A stretch of DNA of 64,000 nt from Pantoea septica. GTDB lineage: Bacteria > Pseudomonadota > Gammaproteobacteria > Enterobacterales > Enterobacteriaceae. The position numbers and the translations under genes were made by a program. Within the stretch, counting starts at the first letter, position 1; each line of letters starts with the position of its first letter. The stretch is from the NCBI RefSeq assembly GCF_002095575.1, contig NZ_MLJJ01000016.1:35835-99834 (forward strand), read 5' to 3'. The notes under the pieces were generated by a model. The model was not told the origin of the DNA, ran no database searches, and was given only the letters and a program-made list of their open reading frames with translations. Of this stretch, positions 38,240-47,833 are shown piece by piece.

Positions 38240-39532
38240 TCAGTGTCCTGAATGCATATTTTCAGGCTGGCCAAGCATTGCCGGCATTGTGTCGTCCGAC
38301 TTTTCTGGATGACGCATGCGCTCCAGCGCCCCGGTAATATTGGCCTCTGAGTCAATCAGGAAGAGGCCGCTGACCACCACGGTGTCGCCTTCATTCAGCC
38401 CACTACCAATACCAGACTGTTGCTGTGATTCGTGCAGAACGTGAATTTGTTTCGGTACAAACCGGCCCTCTTCATCAACGGTGATCACACGCTGTTCTTT
38501 ACCGGTATCAATCACGGCCTGGCTTGGTATCAGCAGCATTTCCTGACTTTGGGTATTCAGTTTCAGATACGCATTCATACCCGGCTTAAGCAGCTCGTCC
38601 TTGTTCGTAACCTGCAGACGTACCTGCAGCGTACGGGTTGTCTGATCTGCACTCGGGAGAATGTTCCATTTTTCAACATGGAATGTTTTGTCCGGATAAG
38701 CCGGTACCGATATTTCAAACTGTGAGGTATCTTTCAGCAGATAGGCAATGGATTCCGGGACTGCCGCACTGATCCATACAGGATCCATCCCCTGAATCTG
38801 GGCCACCACTTTATCTTTTGAAATGTTCATACCCGTACGCAGGTCAAACGCAGTAATGACACCATCGATAGGTGCCTTAATGGTAAACCGGGTCTGAATA
38901 CTGCGGGTGGAACGCAGTCTCTGAATATCCTCTTCCGGCATGCCTGCCAGGCGAAGCCGTTCCAGGACGCCTTTCAGTTGCGTGGGCGTTCCTCCGGTAC
39001 CGGACAGCAGGAGGAACTCACTCTGCGCCTCCACCCATTCCGGAATGGTGATATCGATAAGCGGCGTCCCTTTCTTCACATGATCGCCTGTTGTCAGGGG
39101 ATAGACTTTTTCAACGAAGCCGTCAGAACGCGCCTGAACAATAACAAACTGATATTCGTTATAACTGACGTTGGCCGGGATTGTCTGAGAATAATTCAGC
39201 ATCCCTCGGGAAATTTTTTGTGTTTTTAATCCCAGATTCTGCACCTGAGTCGGGTCAATACGGATCCCTCTGCCGCTTTTATCTTCGTTTTCATCAGCAT
39301 ATTTAGGCACCAGATCCATATCCATGAAGGGGGATTTACCGGGTTTGTCAAATTTGGTTTCCGGCTTCATTGGGTCATACCAGAAAAGCACCTTGCGTTC
39401 CTTTTCGGTATGTTCTGTTTTTCCTGTTTCCTGTGCGGAATTTACAAACTGCCAGGCAGTGACAGATATCAGCCCTCCCGCTATAAGGCTGCTGATAATT
39501 ATTGCAGCATATTTTATCTTTGAAGAAGCCAT
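38240..39532 (-). CDS. silB: SilB/CusB, membrane-fusion adaptor of the efflux complex
   Basis: A 430-residue periplasmic adaptor with an N-terminal signal anchor (residues ~8-30). The CusB metal-binding segment ([20 protein letters not shown], then [10 protein letters not shown]) and lipoyl/barrel-sandwich region are present. It links SilA to SilC and passes metal. Ten bases separate it from silA. Confidence 0.95.
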   Translation of the reverse strand: MASSKIKYAAIIISSLIAGGLISVTAWQFVNSAQETGKTEHTEKERKVLFWYDPMKPETKFDKPGKSPFMDMDLVPKYADENEDKSGRGIRIDPTQVQNLGLKTQKISRGMLNYSQTIPANVSYNEYQFVIVQARSDGFVEKVYPLTTGDHVKKGTPLIDITIPEWVEAQSEFLLLSGTGGTPTQLKGVLERLRLAGMPEEDIQRLRSTRSIQTRFTIKAPIDGVITAFDLRTGMNISKDKVVAQIQGMDPVWISAAVPESIAYLLKDTSQFEISVPAYPDKTFHVEKWNILPSADQTTRTLQVRLQVTNKDELLKPGMNAYLKLNTQSQEMLLIPSQAVIDTGKEQRVITVDEEGRFVPKQIHVLHESQQQSGIGSGLNEGDTVVVSGLFLIDSEANITGALERMRHPEKSDDTMPAMLGQPENMHSGH

Positions 39533-39623
39533 ACAATTTTCCGATAAAAAATCAAAACCCCTGGCATATACGCCTGATAATTAATTAACAGGCGCACAGG
39601 TTGTATTCACTCCGGACTGTCAA

Positions 39624-39977
39624 TCAGGATTGCGTATCGTTGATGCTTTTGAGTAAAGAGATATTGCTCTGCTGAACAAACGTAAAGTCAACGTGAGTGC
39701 CCGCTTTCAGGGCCGTAATACTGTCGTCTGCATTCACAAAGGTGAAACGCATGGTCATAGCAGGCCAGCCAACCGCCGGGATGGCTTCGTGAGAAATCGT
39801 GATTTTCTTACTGCTGAGATCAATGTCTTTGACAATACCCTTTCCTTTAATTATCTGCTGTGCTGAGGCATTACCGGCAGCATTCATTTCGCCGTGCTGA
39901 TGGGTTTCTGCATGCAGCCCCGCTGAAAACATTACGGAAAGAGCACTAAATACAACCGCTTTAAGTGAATTACGCAT
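39624..39977 (-). CDS. silF: SilF/CusF, periplasmic Ag(I)/Cu(I) chaperone
   Basis: A 117-residue protein with a signal peptide ending in GLHA and a His/Met-rich linker (ETHQHGEM). The CusF fold keeps its metal site: His in ITISHEAIPAVGWPAMTM, the cation-pi Trp and the two Met. It delivers metal to SilB. Confidence 0.93.
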   Translation of the reverse strand: MRNSLKAVVFSALSVMFSAGLHAETHQHGEMNAAGNASAQQIIKGKGIVKDIDLSSKKITISHEAIPAVGWPAMTMRFTFVNADDSITALKAGTHVDFTFVQQSNISLLKSINDTQS

Positions 39978-40005
39978 TTTATTTTTCCTGACTATTTAAA
40001 TAGAT

Positions 40006-41391
40006 TTACTCTGCCCAACCGCCTCCCAGCGCAGTGAACAGATTAATTTCATTGACCTGACGGGAATAGGTAAGATCCAGGATGGCTTGCTGCGTGGTGA
40101 ACAAAGATCGTTCTGCATCAAGTACTTCGATATAACTGACGGCGCCACTGGAATATAATCCTCTGGCACGCTGAAGGGTAATCTGTAATGAGTCAAGATA
40201 ACGCTGTTGCGCCTCAAGTTGCTGATTAATGCTGTCCCGCAGCGCAAGCGTGTCGGCAACCTCTTTAAATGCTGCCTGAATTTTTTGTTCGTAATTAACT
40301 ACTGACTGCTGCTGACGAATTTCAGCGAGTTTCAAATTGGATTTGTTTCTGCCGGCATTAAAAATCGGGATGTCAATTATCGGAATAAAATTCCACATTC
40401 CGCTCGCCGGTGTGAAGAGGTTGGACAATTCCGTGCTGCTTGCCGAAAGCCCGCTGGTCAGCGTGATGGACGGGAAAAAGGCGGCACGCGCTGCGCCGAT
40501 ATTGGCATCAGCGGCTTTCAGCTGATATTCCGCTTCCATAATATCCGGTCGCTGCAGCAAAATTTGCGATGACAGGTTTGGTGGCAGTTTTACTGGATTT
40601 ATCACACTGCCTTTCATCTTTTTTTCCGATGGAAACGCATGATACGTTCCCAGTACCAGCTGCAGGGCATTATTGGCCTGAGCCAGGTCGCCTTCTCGCT
40701 TGGCGATCTCTGCATGGGTACTTTCTATCTGCCCGCGAGCCTGCTCCAGTGCCAGAACGTTTGTACTGCCGGTCACCAGCTGTTTCTCAACGAACGCATA
40801 GGACTGTTCGTAATTCTTCAGCGTCTCCCGGGCGATACGAAGTTGTTCATAAGCCAGCTGCTGACTGAAATAGCTCTGGGAAACATTTGAGACCAGCAGG
40901 ATATGTACGGCACGACGGGCTTCTTCGCTGGCGAAATAGTTCTGCCTGTCAGACTCGCTCATATTTTTGAGTTTGCCGAAAAAATCGAGCTCGTAACTGA
41001 GCGTCAGACCCGCGTCGTATTCCCGGGGGGGCGTTTTATCTCCTTTCAGTCCACCACTGTAAGTGATACCTGAGGAAGCATTTAACTGAGGATAACGGTC
41101 TGCATCCGTGACGTTGTACTGAGCCCGGGCCTCTTCCACTTTGAGGGCGGCCATTCTGAGATCGCGGTTATTCGTCAGGGCTTCAGTGATCAGTCTGGTA
41201 ACCTCGGGATCGGCAAAAAAGTTACTCCATCCGGTGTCCTGGTATCCCGCCACCGTCGGCTCCAGGCTGTTGCGGGACAGGGAGAACTGCTGGGGTACCG
41301 GTGCCGCCGGCCGCTGATATTCGGGCGCCAGAGAGACACAGCCTGCCAGGATGAATATCGTGCTGATGCTAAGTAGTTTTAATTTGAACAT
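40006..41391 (-). CDS. silC: SilC/CusC, outer-membrane factor
   Basis: A 461-residue TolC-family lipoprotein: lipobox ILAGCVSL gives Cys17 as lipidation site, and two outer-membrane efflux repeats follow. It forms the outer-membrane channel for the SilABC complex. It is the first gene of the silCFBA-copG-silP operon and is divergent from silRS. Confidence 0.95.
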   Translation of the reverse strand: MFKLKLLSISTIFILAGCVSLAPEYQRPAAPVPQQFSLSRNSLEPTVAGYQDTGWSNFFADPEVTRLITEALTNNRDLRMAALKVEEARAQYNVTDADRYPQLNASSGITYSGGLKGDKTPPREYDAGLTLSYELDFFGKLKNMSESDRQNYFASEEARRAVHILLVSNVSQSYFSQQLAYEQLRIARETLKNYEQSYAFVEKQLVTGSTNVLALEQARGQIESTHAEIAKREGDLAQANNALQLVLGTYHAFPSEKKMKGSVINPVKLPPNLSSQILLQRPDIMEAEYQLKAADANIGAARAAFFPSITLTSGLSASSTELSNLFTPASGMWNFIPIIDIPIFNAGRNKSNLKLAEIRQQQSVVNYEQKIQAAFKEVADTLALRDSINQQLEAQQRYLDSLQITLQRARGLYSSGAVSYIEVLDAERSLFTTQQAILDLTYSRQVNEINLFTALGGGWAE

Positions 41392-41488
41392 AACGCTTCT
41401 CGTCCAGGCCGACCTGGTAAAGGGTTCAAATGAAGTCCGGAATATTGATAGGGGTACTTTACAGAACGCTCTCTGTTTGCCGGGTGAC

Positions 41489-41516
41489 AGAATAATGACA
41501 ATGTTGTCATTATTCT
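41489..41516. promoter_or_regulatory. SilR/CusR palindrome between silC and silR
   Basis: AGAATAATGACA-ATGT-TGTCATTATTCT is a perfect 12-bp inverted repeat that contains the CusR-type box ATGACA...TGTCAT. It lies midway between the divergent silC and silR genes and should serve both. Confidence 0.88.
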
Positions 41517-41579
41517 GACATTCGTTGATAACGGTCGCGGGCGCAATAGAATGACATTAGCTGCCCGTCGGAGAGAAAG

Positions 41580-42260
41580 ATGAAAATACTGATCGTTGAA
41601 GACGAAATGAAAACAGGTGAATACCTCAGCAAGGGGCTGACTGAAGCAGGATTCGTGGTCGATCATGCTGATAATGGCCTGACCGGCTATCATCTCGCCA
41701 TGACTGCCGAGTATGATTTGGTGATCCTGGATATCATGCTGCCTGATGTGAACGGCTGGGATATCATCCGTATGCTGCGCAATGCCGGCAAAGGGATGCC
41801 GGTATTATTACTGACAGCCCTCGGCACGATTGAACACCGCGTAAAAGGGCTTGAGCTTGGCGCAGATGATTACCTGGTAAAACCCTTCGCGTTTGCTGAG
41901 CTTCTCGCCCGGGTACGAACACTGCTGCGACGGGGTAATACGGTGATCACGGAGAGCCAGTTTCAGGTGGCCGACCTTACGATTGATCTTGTATCAAGAA
42001 AGGTAAGTCGCGCCGGGAACCGCATTTTATTGACCAGTAAGGAGTTCAGTCTGCTGGAGTTTTTCCTTCGTCACCAGGGGGAAGTTCTCCCGCGCTCTCT
42101 GATTGCCTCCCAGGTATGGGACATGAATTTTGACAGTGACACGAACGCCATTGACGTCGCGGTAAAGCGGCTTCGCGCTAAGATAGACAATGATTACGAG
42201 CCGAAGCTTATCCAGACGGTTCGGGGCGTGGGCTACATGCTTGAGGTTCCTGATGCGTAA
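41580..42260 (+). CDS. silR: SilR, Ag(I)/Cu(I)-responsive response regulator
   Basis: A 226-residue OmpR-family regulator: receiver with [11 protein letters not shown], phosphorylated Asp in [13 protein letters not shown] and Lys in [11 protein letters not shown]; winged-helix output ending [14 protein letters not shown]. It activates silCFBA and silE through the boxes at 41489-41516 and 43745-43760. It overlaps silS by eight bases. Confidence 0.94.
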   Translation: MKILIVEDEMKTGEYLSKGLTEAGFVVDHADNGLTGYHLAMTAEYDLVILDIMLPDVNGWDIIRMLRNAGKGMPVLLLTALGTIEHRVKGLELGADDYLVKPFAFAELLARVRTLLRRGNTVITESQFQVADLTIDLVSRKVSRAGNRILLTSKEFSLLEFFLRHQGEVLPRSLIASQVWDMNFDSDTNAIDVAVKRLRAKIDNDYEPKLIQTVRGVGYMLEVPDA

Positions 42261-43731
42261 AATGCTCTCCAGGCGCCCTTTCTCTCTTGCCCTGCGGCTG
42301 ACCTTTTTTATCAGCCTGTCCACGATACTGGCATTTATCGCCTTTACATGGTTTATGCTGCATTCCGTAGAGAATCATTTTGCCGAACAGGATGTCAGCG
42401 ATCTGCAACAAATCAGCACGACAATGCACGGCATACTGCAGTCGCCGGCCGATCCCGATGAGAAAAAGATAAGCAAAATAAAGGAGTCGATTGCCAGTTA
42501 CCGTAACGTTGCCGTTCTGCTGATGGATCCGCAGGGAAATATCCTGTTCAGTTCGGCACAGGGAGCGGCATTACGCCCGGCGATGAAGACGGCTGACTTC
42601 AGCTCACACTGTCGCGCGAAGGATGTTTTTCTCTGGACGGTGGAAGATCCGGTCAGACCCGTGCACGGCGGGCCAGGCATGAAGATGGAAACATACCGGA
42701 TTATCGCCTCTTCAGGAACCGCAACACTGCAGGGAAAAAGCCAGAACTATGTCCTGCTGACGGGCCTCTCCATCAACTTTCATCTTCACTATCTCGACGC
42801 ACTGAAAAAGAATCTGATTGCAATTGCTGTGGCGATAAGTCTGCTGATTGTGCTCATCATCCGCATTGCTGTTCGTCAGGGACACCTGCCCCTGCGTAAC
42901 GTCAGTAATGCCATTAAAAATATCACCTCGGAAAATCTTGATGCGCGGCTGGAACCCTCACGTGTTCCTATTGAGCTGGAGCAGTTGGTCGTCTCTTTCA
43001 ATCACATGATTGAGAAAATCGAGGATGTTTTTACCCGACAGGCCAATTTTTCTGCCGATATTGCACACGAGATCAGAACTCCGATTACTAATCTCGTGAC
43101 GCAAACTGAAATTGCACTGAGTCAGGACCGGACGCAGAAGGAGCTTGAGGATGTCCTCTACTCCAGTCTTGAGGAGTATAACCGGATGACCAAGATGGTC
43201 AGCGATATGCTTTTCCTGGCGCAGGCGGATAATAATCAGCTGAGCCCGAACTGGGTCATGTTTGACCTGAGTGCGGAGATCATCAAAGTCTTCGATTTCT
43301 TCGACGCCTGGGCGGAGGAACGGAACATCACATTGAAATTCAACGGGATGCATTGCCTTATCGAAGGTGATCCCCAGATGTTCAGACGCGCCATCAACAA
43401 TCTGCTCTCTAATGCCCTGCGCTATACGCCGGAAGGTAATGCGGTAACCGTATCGATAAAGGAACAGGAAAATTATTTCGAACTCATGATTGAAAATCCC
43501 GGGAAACCAATTCCTGAAGAACATTTATCAAGGCTTTTTGACCGCTTTTATCGTGTGGATCCTTCCAGGCAACGGAAAGATGAAGGCAGTGGAATAGGGC
43601 TTGCTATTGTAAAGTCAATCGTGGAAGCGCATCACGGCAGGGTCCATGTGGAATCGGATATACGCTCGACACGTTTCATATTATCAGTGCCAAGGCTTGA
43701 AAAAATAATGAATGCCACCCCACAATCGTAA
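42253..43731 (+). CDS. silS: SilS, silver/copper-sensing histidine kinase
   Basis: A 492-residue membrane kinase. The start is set at [19 protein letters not shown] (42253), overlapping silR; a longer in-frame start at 42190 lies inside silR. Membrane segments near 16-36 and 190-210 bracket the periplasmic Ag-sensing domain. The phospho-accepting His is in [12 protein letters not shown], and the ATPase boxes are [10 protein letters not shown] and GSGIGLAI. Confidence 0.94.
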   Translation: MRKMLSRRPFSLALRLTFFISLSTILAFIAFTWFMLHSVENHFAEQDVSDLQQISTTMHGILQSPADPDEKKISKIKESIASYRNVAVLLMDPQGNILFSSAQGAALRPAMKTADFSSHCRAKDVFLWTVEDPVRPVHGGPGMKMETYRIIASSGTATLQGKSQNYVLLTGLSINFHLHYLDALKKNLIAIAVAISLLIVLIIRIAVRQGHLPLRNVSNAIKNITSENLDARLEPSRVPIELEQLVVSFNHMIEKIEDVFTRQANFSADIAHEIRTPITNLVTQTEIALSQDRTQKELEDVLYSSLEEYNRMTKMVSDMLFLAQADNNQLSPNWVMFDLSAEIIKVFDFFDAWAEERNITLKFNGMHCLIEGDPQMFRRAINNLLSNALRYTPEGNAVTVSIKEQENYFELMIENPGKPIPEEHLSRLFDRFYRVDPSRQRKDEGSGIGLAIVKSIVEAHHGRVHVESDIRSTRFILSVPRLEKIMNATPQS

Positions 43732-43744
43732 TTTAAAGGAATAA

Positions 43745-43760
43745 ATGACAAAGTTGTCAT
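43745..43760. promoter_or_regulatory. SilR/CusR box upstream of silE
   Basis: ATGACAAAGTTGTCAT is a perfect palindromic CusR-type box in the 234-base gap before silE, indicating that silE is transcribed from its own SilR-dependent promoter. Confidence 0.85.
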
Positions 43761-43965
43761 CAGCCTGTCACGTGGCAAACAGAAGTCATTCGATATAGTT
43801 AGTGCAACTTCTCAGGAAGGCTGTATTACTTGTCAGGAAATATTCCCGTTATGAATATACAGCCGGCCACCCGGTAAACAGGTTCAGCGAAACAATATTC
43901 TGTTTGTCACTGGATGCGCTGACTTCAGTAACCGGACATCACTAATTCAGGAATGGAGAATTATC

Positions 43966-44397
43966 ATGAAAAAAATTGTACTTGCAACTTTTTTAGGTTT
44001 TGGCGTGGTATCTGCGTCATGGGCCGCTCAAACTGTGAATATTCACGATCGTTTCAACAATACCCAGGCTTCGGCTCACCAGATACAGTCAGCTTCTGTC
44101 CCATCTGCTATCCAGGGGGAGCCCTCCCGGATGACCGGAATGAATCAGCATGAAAAGGCCATAATTGCTCATAAAACCATGAATAATGGCTCTGCGGAAG
44201 CCCACCAGAAAATGGCTGAAAACCATCAAAAGATGATGGGAAACATTGCCGTCAACGATACCCACCCGTCAGCCTCGCTCGCAGCGATGAATGAACATGA
44301 AAGAGCAGCCGTTGCCCATGAAACCATGAATAACGGCCAGTCCGGGGCACACCAGGCGATGGCTGAAGCGCATCGCCGCATGATCAACGCTGGCTGA
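43966..44397 (+). CDS. silE: SilE, periplasmic silver-binding protein
   Basis: A 143-residue protein with a signal peptide (MKKIVLATFLGFGVVSASWA). The mature part is largely unfolded and carries repeated MNxHE(K/R)A..AHxTMNNG...AHQ(K/A)MAE.H units rich in His and Met. Members of this family bind several Ag+ ions through such motifs and act as a metal sponge next to the SilCFBA pump. It is the classic end gene of the locus (silE-silSR). A terminator follows. Confidence 0.95.
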   Translation: MKKIVLATFLGFGVVSASWAAQTVNIHDRFNNTQASAHQIQSASVPSAIQGEPSRMTGMNQHEKAIIAHKTMNNGSAEAHQKMAENHQKMMGNIAVNDTHPSASLAAMNEHERAAVAHETMNNGQSGAHQAMAEAHRRMINAG

Positions 44398-44471
44398 GTG
44401 CCATTGTAGTATGGGTGCTGTTACCCTTTCCTTAATAGTTATTCCCTTAACCGGACATGCTGCTGCATTTC

Positions 44472-44492
44472 GCCCCCGCACGGGGGCTTTTT
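44472..44492 (+). terminator. silE terminator
   Basis: GCCCCCG / CGGGGGC hairpin followed by TTTTTATT, 75 bases after the silE stop. Confidence 0.88.
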
Positions 44493-44543
44493 ATTCCTCT
44501 CAGCTACAATTATCCTTTATCAACCTGAATAAGGATTAATTGC

Positions 44544-44639
44544 ATGAAAATCAAAACATCCCTCCTGGTTATTTTAATGTTACCCATGCCTGCTAATTCT
44601 GCTGAAAATTCTGAAATGAAGATGCGTCACACGGGGTAA
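44544..44639 (+). pseudogene. 31-codon ORF with signal peptide, probable remnant of a secreted metal protein
   Basis: MKIKTSLLVILMLPMPANSA is a complete signal peptide, followed by ENSEMKMRHTG and a stop. There is an AAGGA ribosome site. The Met/His content of the short tail is like the small periplasmic proteins that accompany sil and pco. It looks like the front end of a truncated gene, though a genuine tiny secreted peptide cannot be excluded. Confidence 0.4.
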
Positions 44640-45347
44640 TCTGCATGTCGATATCTCGTAAATTTTCGCACAGTCATAGAGGCGGCTGCATTCTAAATAT
44701 TCTGGAGCCATAAGGATGCAGTGTGTTTATCTGCCACATTTTCTTCAACGGTTTTTCGCTCGGCCCTGAGCTCAGCCATGTTCATCCCCAATTAATTTCT
44801 CAGGAGTTTCTGCGCAAGATGCAGACAGCGGATGCAGGTCTGTTCCGATTTACCTGTAGTTGTGGCTTTAAAGGATTCTACGATCGTGAAATTAACGTCT
44901 TTATTGAAAAGGTGTTCAGCAGCAAGTATTGTCTGCACGCGTTCGTCGATAAAAACAAACTCCGGCAGATCATCAAACTCACATGCGATTTAAAACGGGT
45001 CGCAGCCTCCCTCATGCTGAAGCAGTTCATGTCATTTCGGTCAGCCTTAATCCTTTCCGCTTAAAAATATCCACAGCTTCAAAAATTGCGTATTTACCGA
45101 AGTCAGTGCGCCGGATAACAGTGATCATTTCCTCATCAATTTTTTATTTCCGCTTTATTTATTTTCCTACTAAAATTTTTTATTTTTGAGTAGCACAGAC
45201 AGTCCTGCTGTGATGACCCAAGTGAATATGAGCAGATAACGAGCAGGTGTCGCTACATGAAATCTGAGAAAGTCGCAGGGGTTAAAACCTCGCCAGATTC
45301 CGCTAAGCTCACGGTTGTTGTCTTCTTTATTTTCCTAATGCCTTACC

Positions 45348-45377
45348 TACCAGGCATGTAGCCAAGAGTGCCTGGTA
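45348..45377. repeat. 9-bp inverted repeat upstream of resD, possible recombinase site
   Basis: TACCAGGCA and TGCCTGGTA are perfect complements separated by 12 bases. Tyrosine recombinases bind inverted elements around a short central crossover, so this could be a core site for the adjacent ResD-like protein; a terminator role is less likely because no T-run follows. Confidence 0.35.
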
Positions 45378-45533
45378 CGATCCCGCCGGCGCCGTTTTTT
45401 CTCTATTCCCTTACCCGGCAGACACTTACCCTCTTTTCCACGCCCGAAACGCGCCGGGGCCCACGCCTTTTTATTTCCGGACATCCAGGTTATTCTCCGC
45501 ATACGGGAGAAAAGCCGAAAAACCGATCCGAAA

Positions 45534-45558
45534 CGGATCCAGACCAGATCGATTTATT
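45534..45558 (+). repeat. Inverted-pair site 1 (CGGATCCAG-N7-CGATTTATT)
   Basis: Two 9-base blocks separated by 7 bases recur in opposite orientation at 47585-47608. The pair brackets the resD-like recombinase gene and the coiled-coil gene. It may be a recombination or protein-binding site. Confidence 0.5.
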
Positions 45559-45626
45559 CCCGTGGTTTTCGCTGGACAGACAGGGGAAAATACGTTCCAT
45601 GACGCCAGGCAACGGAGAATGAAAAT

Positions 45627-46496
45627 TTGAGTACTTTACCCCGAGAGGTCGTGCAGATTTCACGTAGCGACGTCACTGGTCAGAACGTGACCGGATCCGG
45701 CGCCGCACGCTACTTTGACTATGAGAGCGCCGTGGCCCTGCGTAACCTGGCCGCTGCCTACGGCACCGACATGCCGCGCTACCTGCTCGCCCCCGAGGTG
45801 GCCGTGCTGCTCTCGAAGGTGCCCGACCTGAAAAAGCGCCTCTTTATTGACGCGCTCTGGAACACCGGCGGGCGGCTGAATGAAATTCTGCCGCTGACGA
45901 AGGAAGATTTTGTGCTGGACGATTCGCTGACCGGCGCGCCGCTTTCTTCGCCGTTCGTGGTGCTGCGCACCCTCAAGCAGCGCCGGCTGGAAGAGGCCGC
46001 GCGCAGCCGTAGCCGCCGGCGCGGCCGCCCGACGAAGGAGGAGCAGCGGGCGGAGCGCGAAACAGAGGCGGAAATTCGTGACAACCCGCCGCGCGCGGTG
46101 CCGCTCACCGATCCGGGCTTCGTGCAGCGCTTAAGGGAGTGGTTTGCGACGGCGCAGCTGGCACCGGGCGCCCGACTCTGGGATATCCGGAGCGAGGACA
46201 CCGCGCGCAGCTGGATAAGCCAGGCCGTGACGGCCGCGGCGCGTGACGGTGTGACGTTTTCCATCCGGCCGGTGACGCCCAAGACGTTCCGGGACTCGTT
46301 TGCGATGCACCTCGTGCAGCACCAGGTGCCGCAGAAGGTCATTCAGACGCTGATGGGCCATAAGGACGCGAAGTCCACCGAGTGGTACACGCGGGTGTTC
46401 GCGCTGGACGTCACCCGCCAGCTCGGCGTCCGGTTCTCCATGGATCCGGACGAAGCCGGCCGGCTCCTGCTGCCCGGTCAGCCCTCATTTCGTTGA
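45627..46496 (+). CDS. ResD-type tyrosine recombinase (plasmid resolvase/integrase)
   Basis: A 289-residue site-specific recombinase starting at TTG 45627 with ACGGAG upstream. Catalytic motifs: Arg in LWNTGGRLNEILPL, the second Arg region PKTFRDSFAMHLVQH, LMGHKDAKST with the conserved His, and the nucleophile Tyr in EWYTRVF. The usual HxLRH is altered to TFRDSF. A basic Arg-rich insertion (SRSRRRGRPTKEE) lies in the catalytic domain. F plasmid ResD (about 268 aa) resolves multimers at rfsF near a RepFIA/FIB origin, and integrase genes of this type are usual neighbours of RepFIB replicons. The actual target site is unknown. Confidence 0.85.
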   Translation: MSTLPREVVQISRSDVTGQNVTGSGAARYFDYESAVALRNLAAAYGTDMPRYLLAPEVAVLLSKVPDLKKRLFIDALWNTGGRLNEILPLTKEDFVLDDSLTGAPLSSPFVVLRTLKQRRLEEAARSRSRRRGRPTKEEQRAERETEAEIRDNPPRAVPLTDPGFVQRLREWFATAQLAPGARLWDIRSEDTARSWISQAVTAAARDGVTFSIRPVTPKTFRDSFAMHLVQHQVPQKVIQTLMGHKDAKSTEWYTRVFALDVTRQLGVRFSMDPDEAGRLLLPGQPSFR

Positions 46497-46669
46497 TCCC
46501 TTGTCCATGGCCGGGGGCTGTTTTCCTGAAAGCAGCACGGCGGATCCGGGTCCGTCCGGGGTTGTTTTACAATTAGCGGAGTCAGGATCTGTCGAGCTTT
46601 ATCGCGCTTCAGATCGGCCAGAATTCGTGGATGCGGAATGTTCCCGGGCCGGCCTGCAGCAGGCGGCTG

Positions 46670-47341
46670 TCACTCTTTCCCTTCGAGTGCCGTCATCTGG
46701 TCGCTCAGATTTTTGCCCTGTCTTTCAAGCAGGCTGATTTTTTCCTGCAAAGCCCGGACCTGTGATTCCTGCATTGAAGCCTGCTCGCAGATGTTTGAAT
46801 AAACATTTGTACTTTCCTTTCCACACGCTGCTCTGTCGTAGCCGGCGCTGGCGCTGGTCTCATAGAGCAGTTTCTGAACCTCAGCAATCTGTCGGTTGTT
46901 CAGCGCAAGGGCGGCGCTCAGTTTGCTGATCCGGGCTTCCTTGCGTTCCATCTCCTGCCGGCGTTCTCCGCTGCTCAGCGCACTGAGCGTGCTTTTCAGA
47001 TCAGCATTCTCCAGCATGAGCTTTTCATTCCGCTCCTCAAGGCTTTTAACGTTCTCCCGATAGCCGGCTGACAGCTCGGCGACCCGCTTACTGATAGTCT
47101 CTTCACGGCTTGCCTGCGCCGCATCGTAGCGACTCTGCGCAGTCCGGTTCTCTTCACGTAAGTATGCAATATCTGAAGTCAGCCCTTCGTTGCGTACCTT
47201 CATTTCAGCCAATGTAGTGTTATTCAGCACCTCTGAAGTGATAATGGTCGAAACGGTGGCCAGAGCAGCGCTCCAGACAATCCATGTTATGACAGGGTGG
47301 TTTCTGATTGTTAGGGGGATCCATCCGAACAGGTTGAACAT
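46670..47341 (-). CDS. Hypothetical membrane-anchored coiled-coil protein
   Basis: A 223-residue protein with one membrane segment near residues 18-36 followed by a long Glu/Gln/Arg-rich heptad pattern (about 45-150 and 185-220). Two Cys-containing stretches (DRAACGKES and NICEQAS) may form a disulfide if the domain is periplasmic. I recognise no family. It lies convergent with resD and divergent from the SIR2-HerA operon, inside the pair of inverted sites. A structural or membrane-scaffold role is conceivable but not shown. Confidence 0.7.
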   Translation of the reverse strand: MFNLFGWIPLTIRNHPVITWIVWSAALATVSTIITSEVLNNTTLAEMKVRNEGLTSDIAYLREENRTAQSRYDAAQASREETISKRVAELSAGYRENVKSLEERNEKLMLENADLKSTLSALSSGERRQEMERKEARISKLSAALALNNRQIAEVQKLLYETSASAGYDRAACGKESTNVYSNICEQASMQESQVRALQEKISLLERQGKNLSDQMTALEGKE

Positions 47342-47584
47342 TGGGTCGGGGGCCTTAATTCACTGAAATAAAATTAATATAACAGATATAAAACGCGCTT
47401 AGCACCTTCCCTCTGCCGCGTCACCGTGACCACAAAATCCGCGCCCGGGGCGAAGGCCAGCGCGGTGACGCGTTCTGGTGAATTCTGCAGGGGAATGGAG
47501 GCTGTTCATGCGTTAATTTTCACGTAGCGTTGTCTGTGCATTTATCCGGCTATTCTCCCGCACCGGCGCGGCCGGAGCCAGATC

Positions 47585-47608
47585 AATAAATCGCGCAGAC
47601 TGGATCCG
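47585..47608 (-). repeat. Inverted-pair site 2 (matches 45534-45558 on the other strand)
   Basis: On the minus strand it reads CGGATCCAG-N6-CGATTTATT, the same two blocks as site 1 with a spacer one base shorter. It lies just upstream of the SIR2-HerA promoter. Confidence 0.5.
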
Positions 47609-47702
47609 AAATTTGGTTTTACCCGCAATATAGAGGGTTATCCAAACCACGTAAAGGATCCTTTTTCTGCGTAAAACCGCGCAAACCCGCGCGGCGCAAG
47701 GC

Positions 47703-47733
47703 TTGCGGGCCCGATCCCGCCGTTTGGTATAAT
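47703..47733 (+). promoter_or_regulatory. Putative promoter of the SIR2-HerA operon
   Basis: A perfect -10 TATAAT (47728-47733) with a weak -35 TTGCGG (47703-47708, spacer 19) lies 100 bases before the SIR2 start. No other good promoter is seen in the 47342-47833 gap, which is otherwise GC-rich with short GCG repeats and no gene. Confidence 0.5.
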
Positions 47734-47833
47734 TGGGGTAATGCCAAGGTAACGAAGAAGTGATGTCAAAGTGTTCAGCGCAGCGTTAAGATGAAGGATA
47801 CAGATTAATCCTAATGCATCAGGGATGGTTCAG

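Larger units (their letters stand above)
44640..45626. other. Intergenic region between sil and the recombinase gene
   Basis: I see no gene I can support. An open frame at 44723-45064 (GTG start, contains CSCGF) has no clear ribosome site or family and is left out. From about 45110 to 45200 the DNA is strongly AT-rich. A 9-bp inverted repeat lies at 45348-45377, followed by GC-rich sequence with GATCC-containing palindromic elements close to resD. Confidence 0.5.

Noticed and set aside
39996..40259. Minus-strand ORF of 87 residues inside silC
   Set aside because: Shadow frame of the clearly coding silC.
44723..45064. 113-residue ORF with a CSCGF segment after silE
   Set aside because: GTG start without a ribosome site, no recognised family, and AT-rich drift; too weak to call as a gene.
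45368..45622. 84-residue ORF before resD
   Set aside because: It spans the inverted repeat and the site-1 repeat, has no ribosome site and ends right at the resD ribosome site; more likely regulatory DNA.
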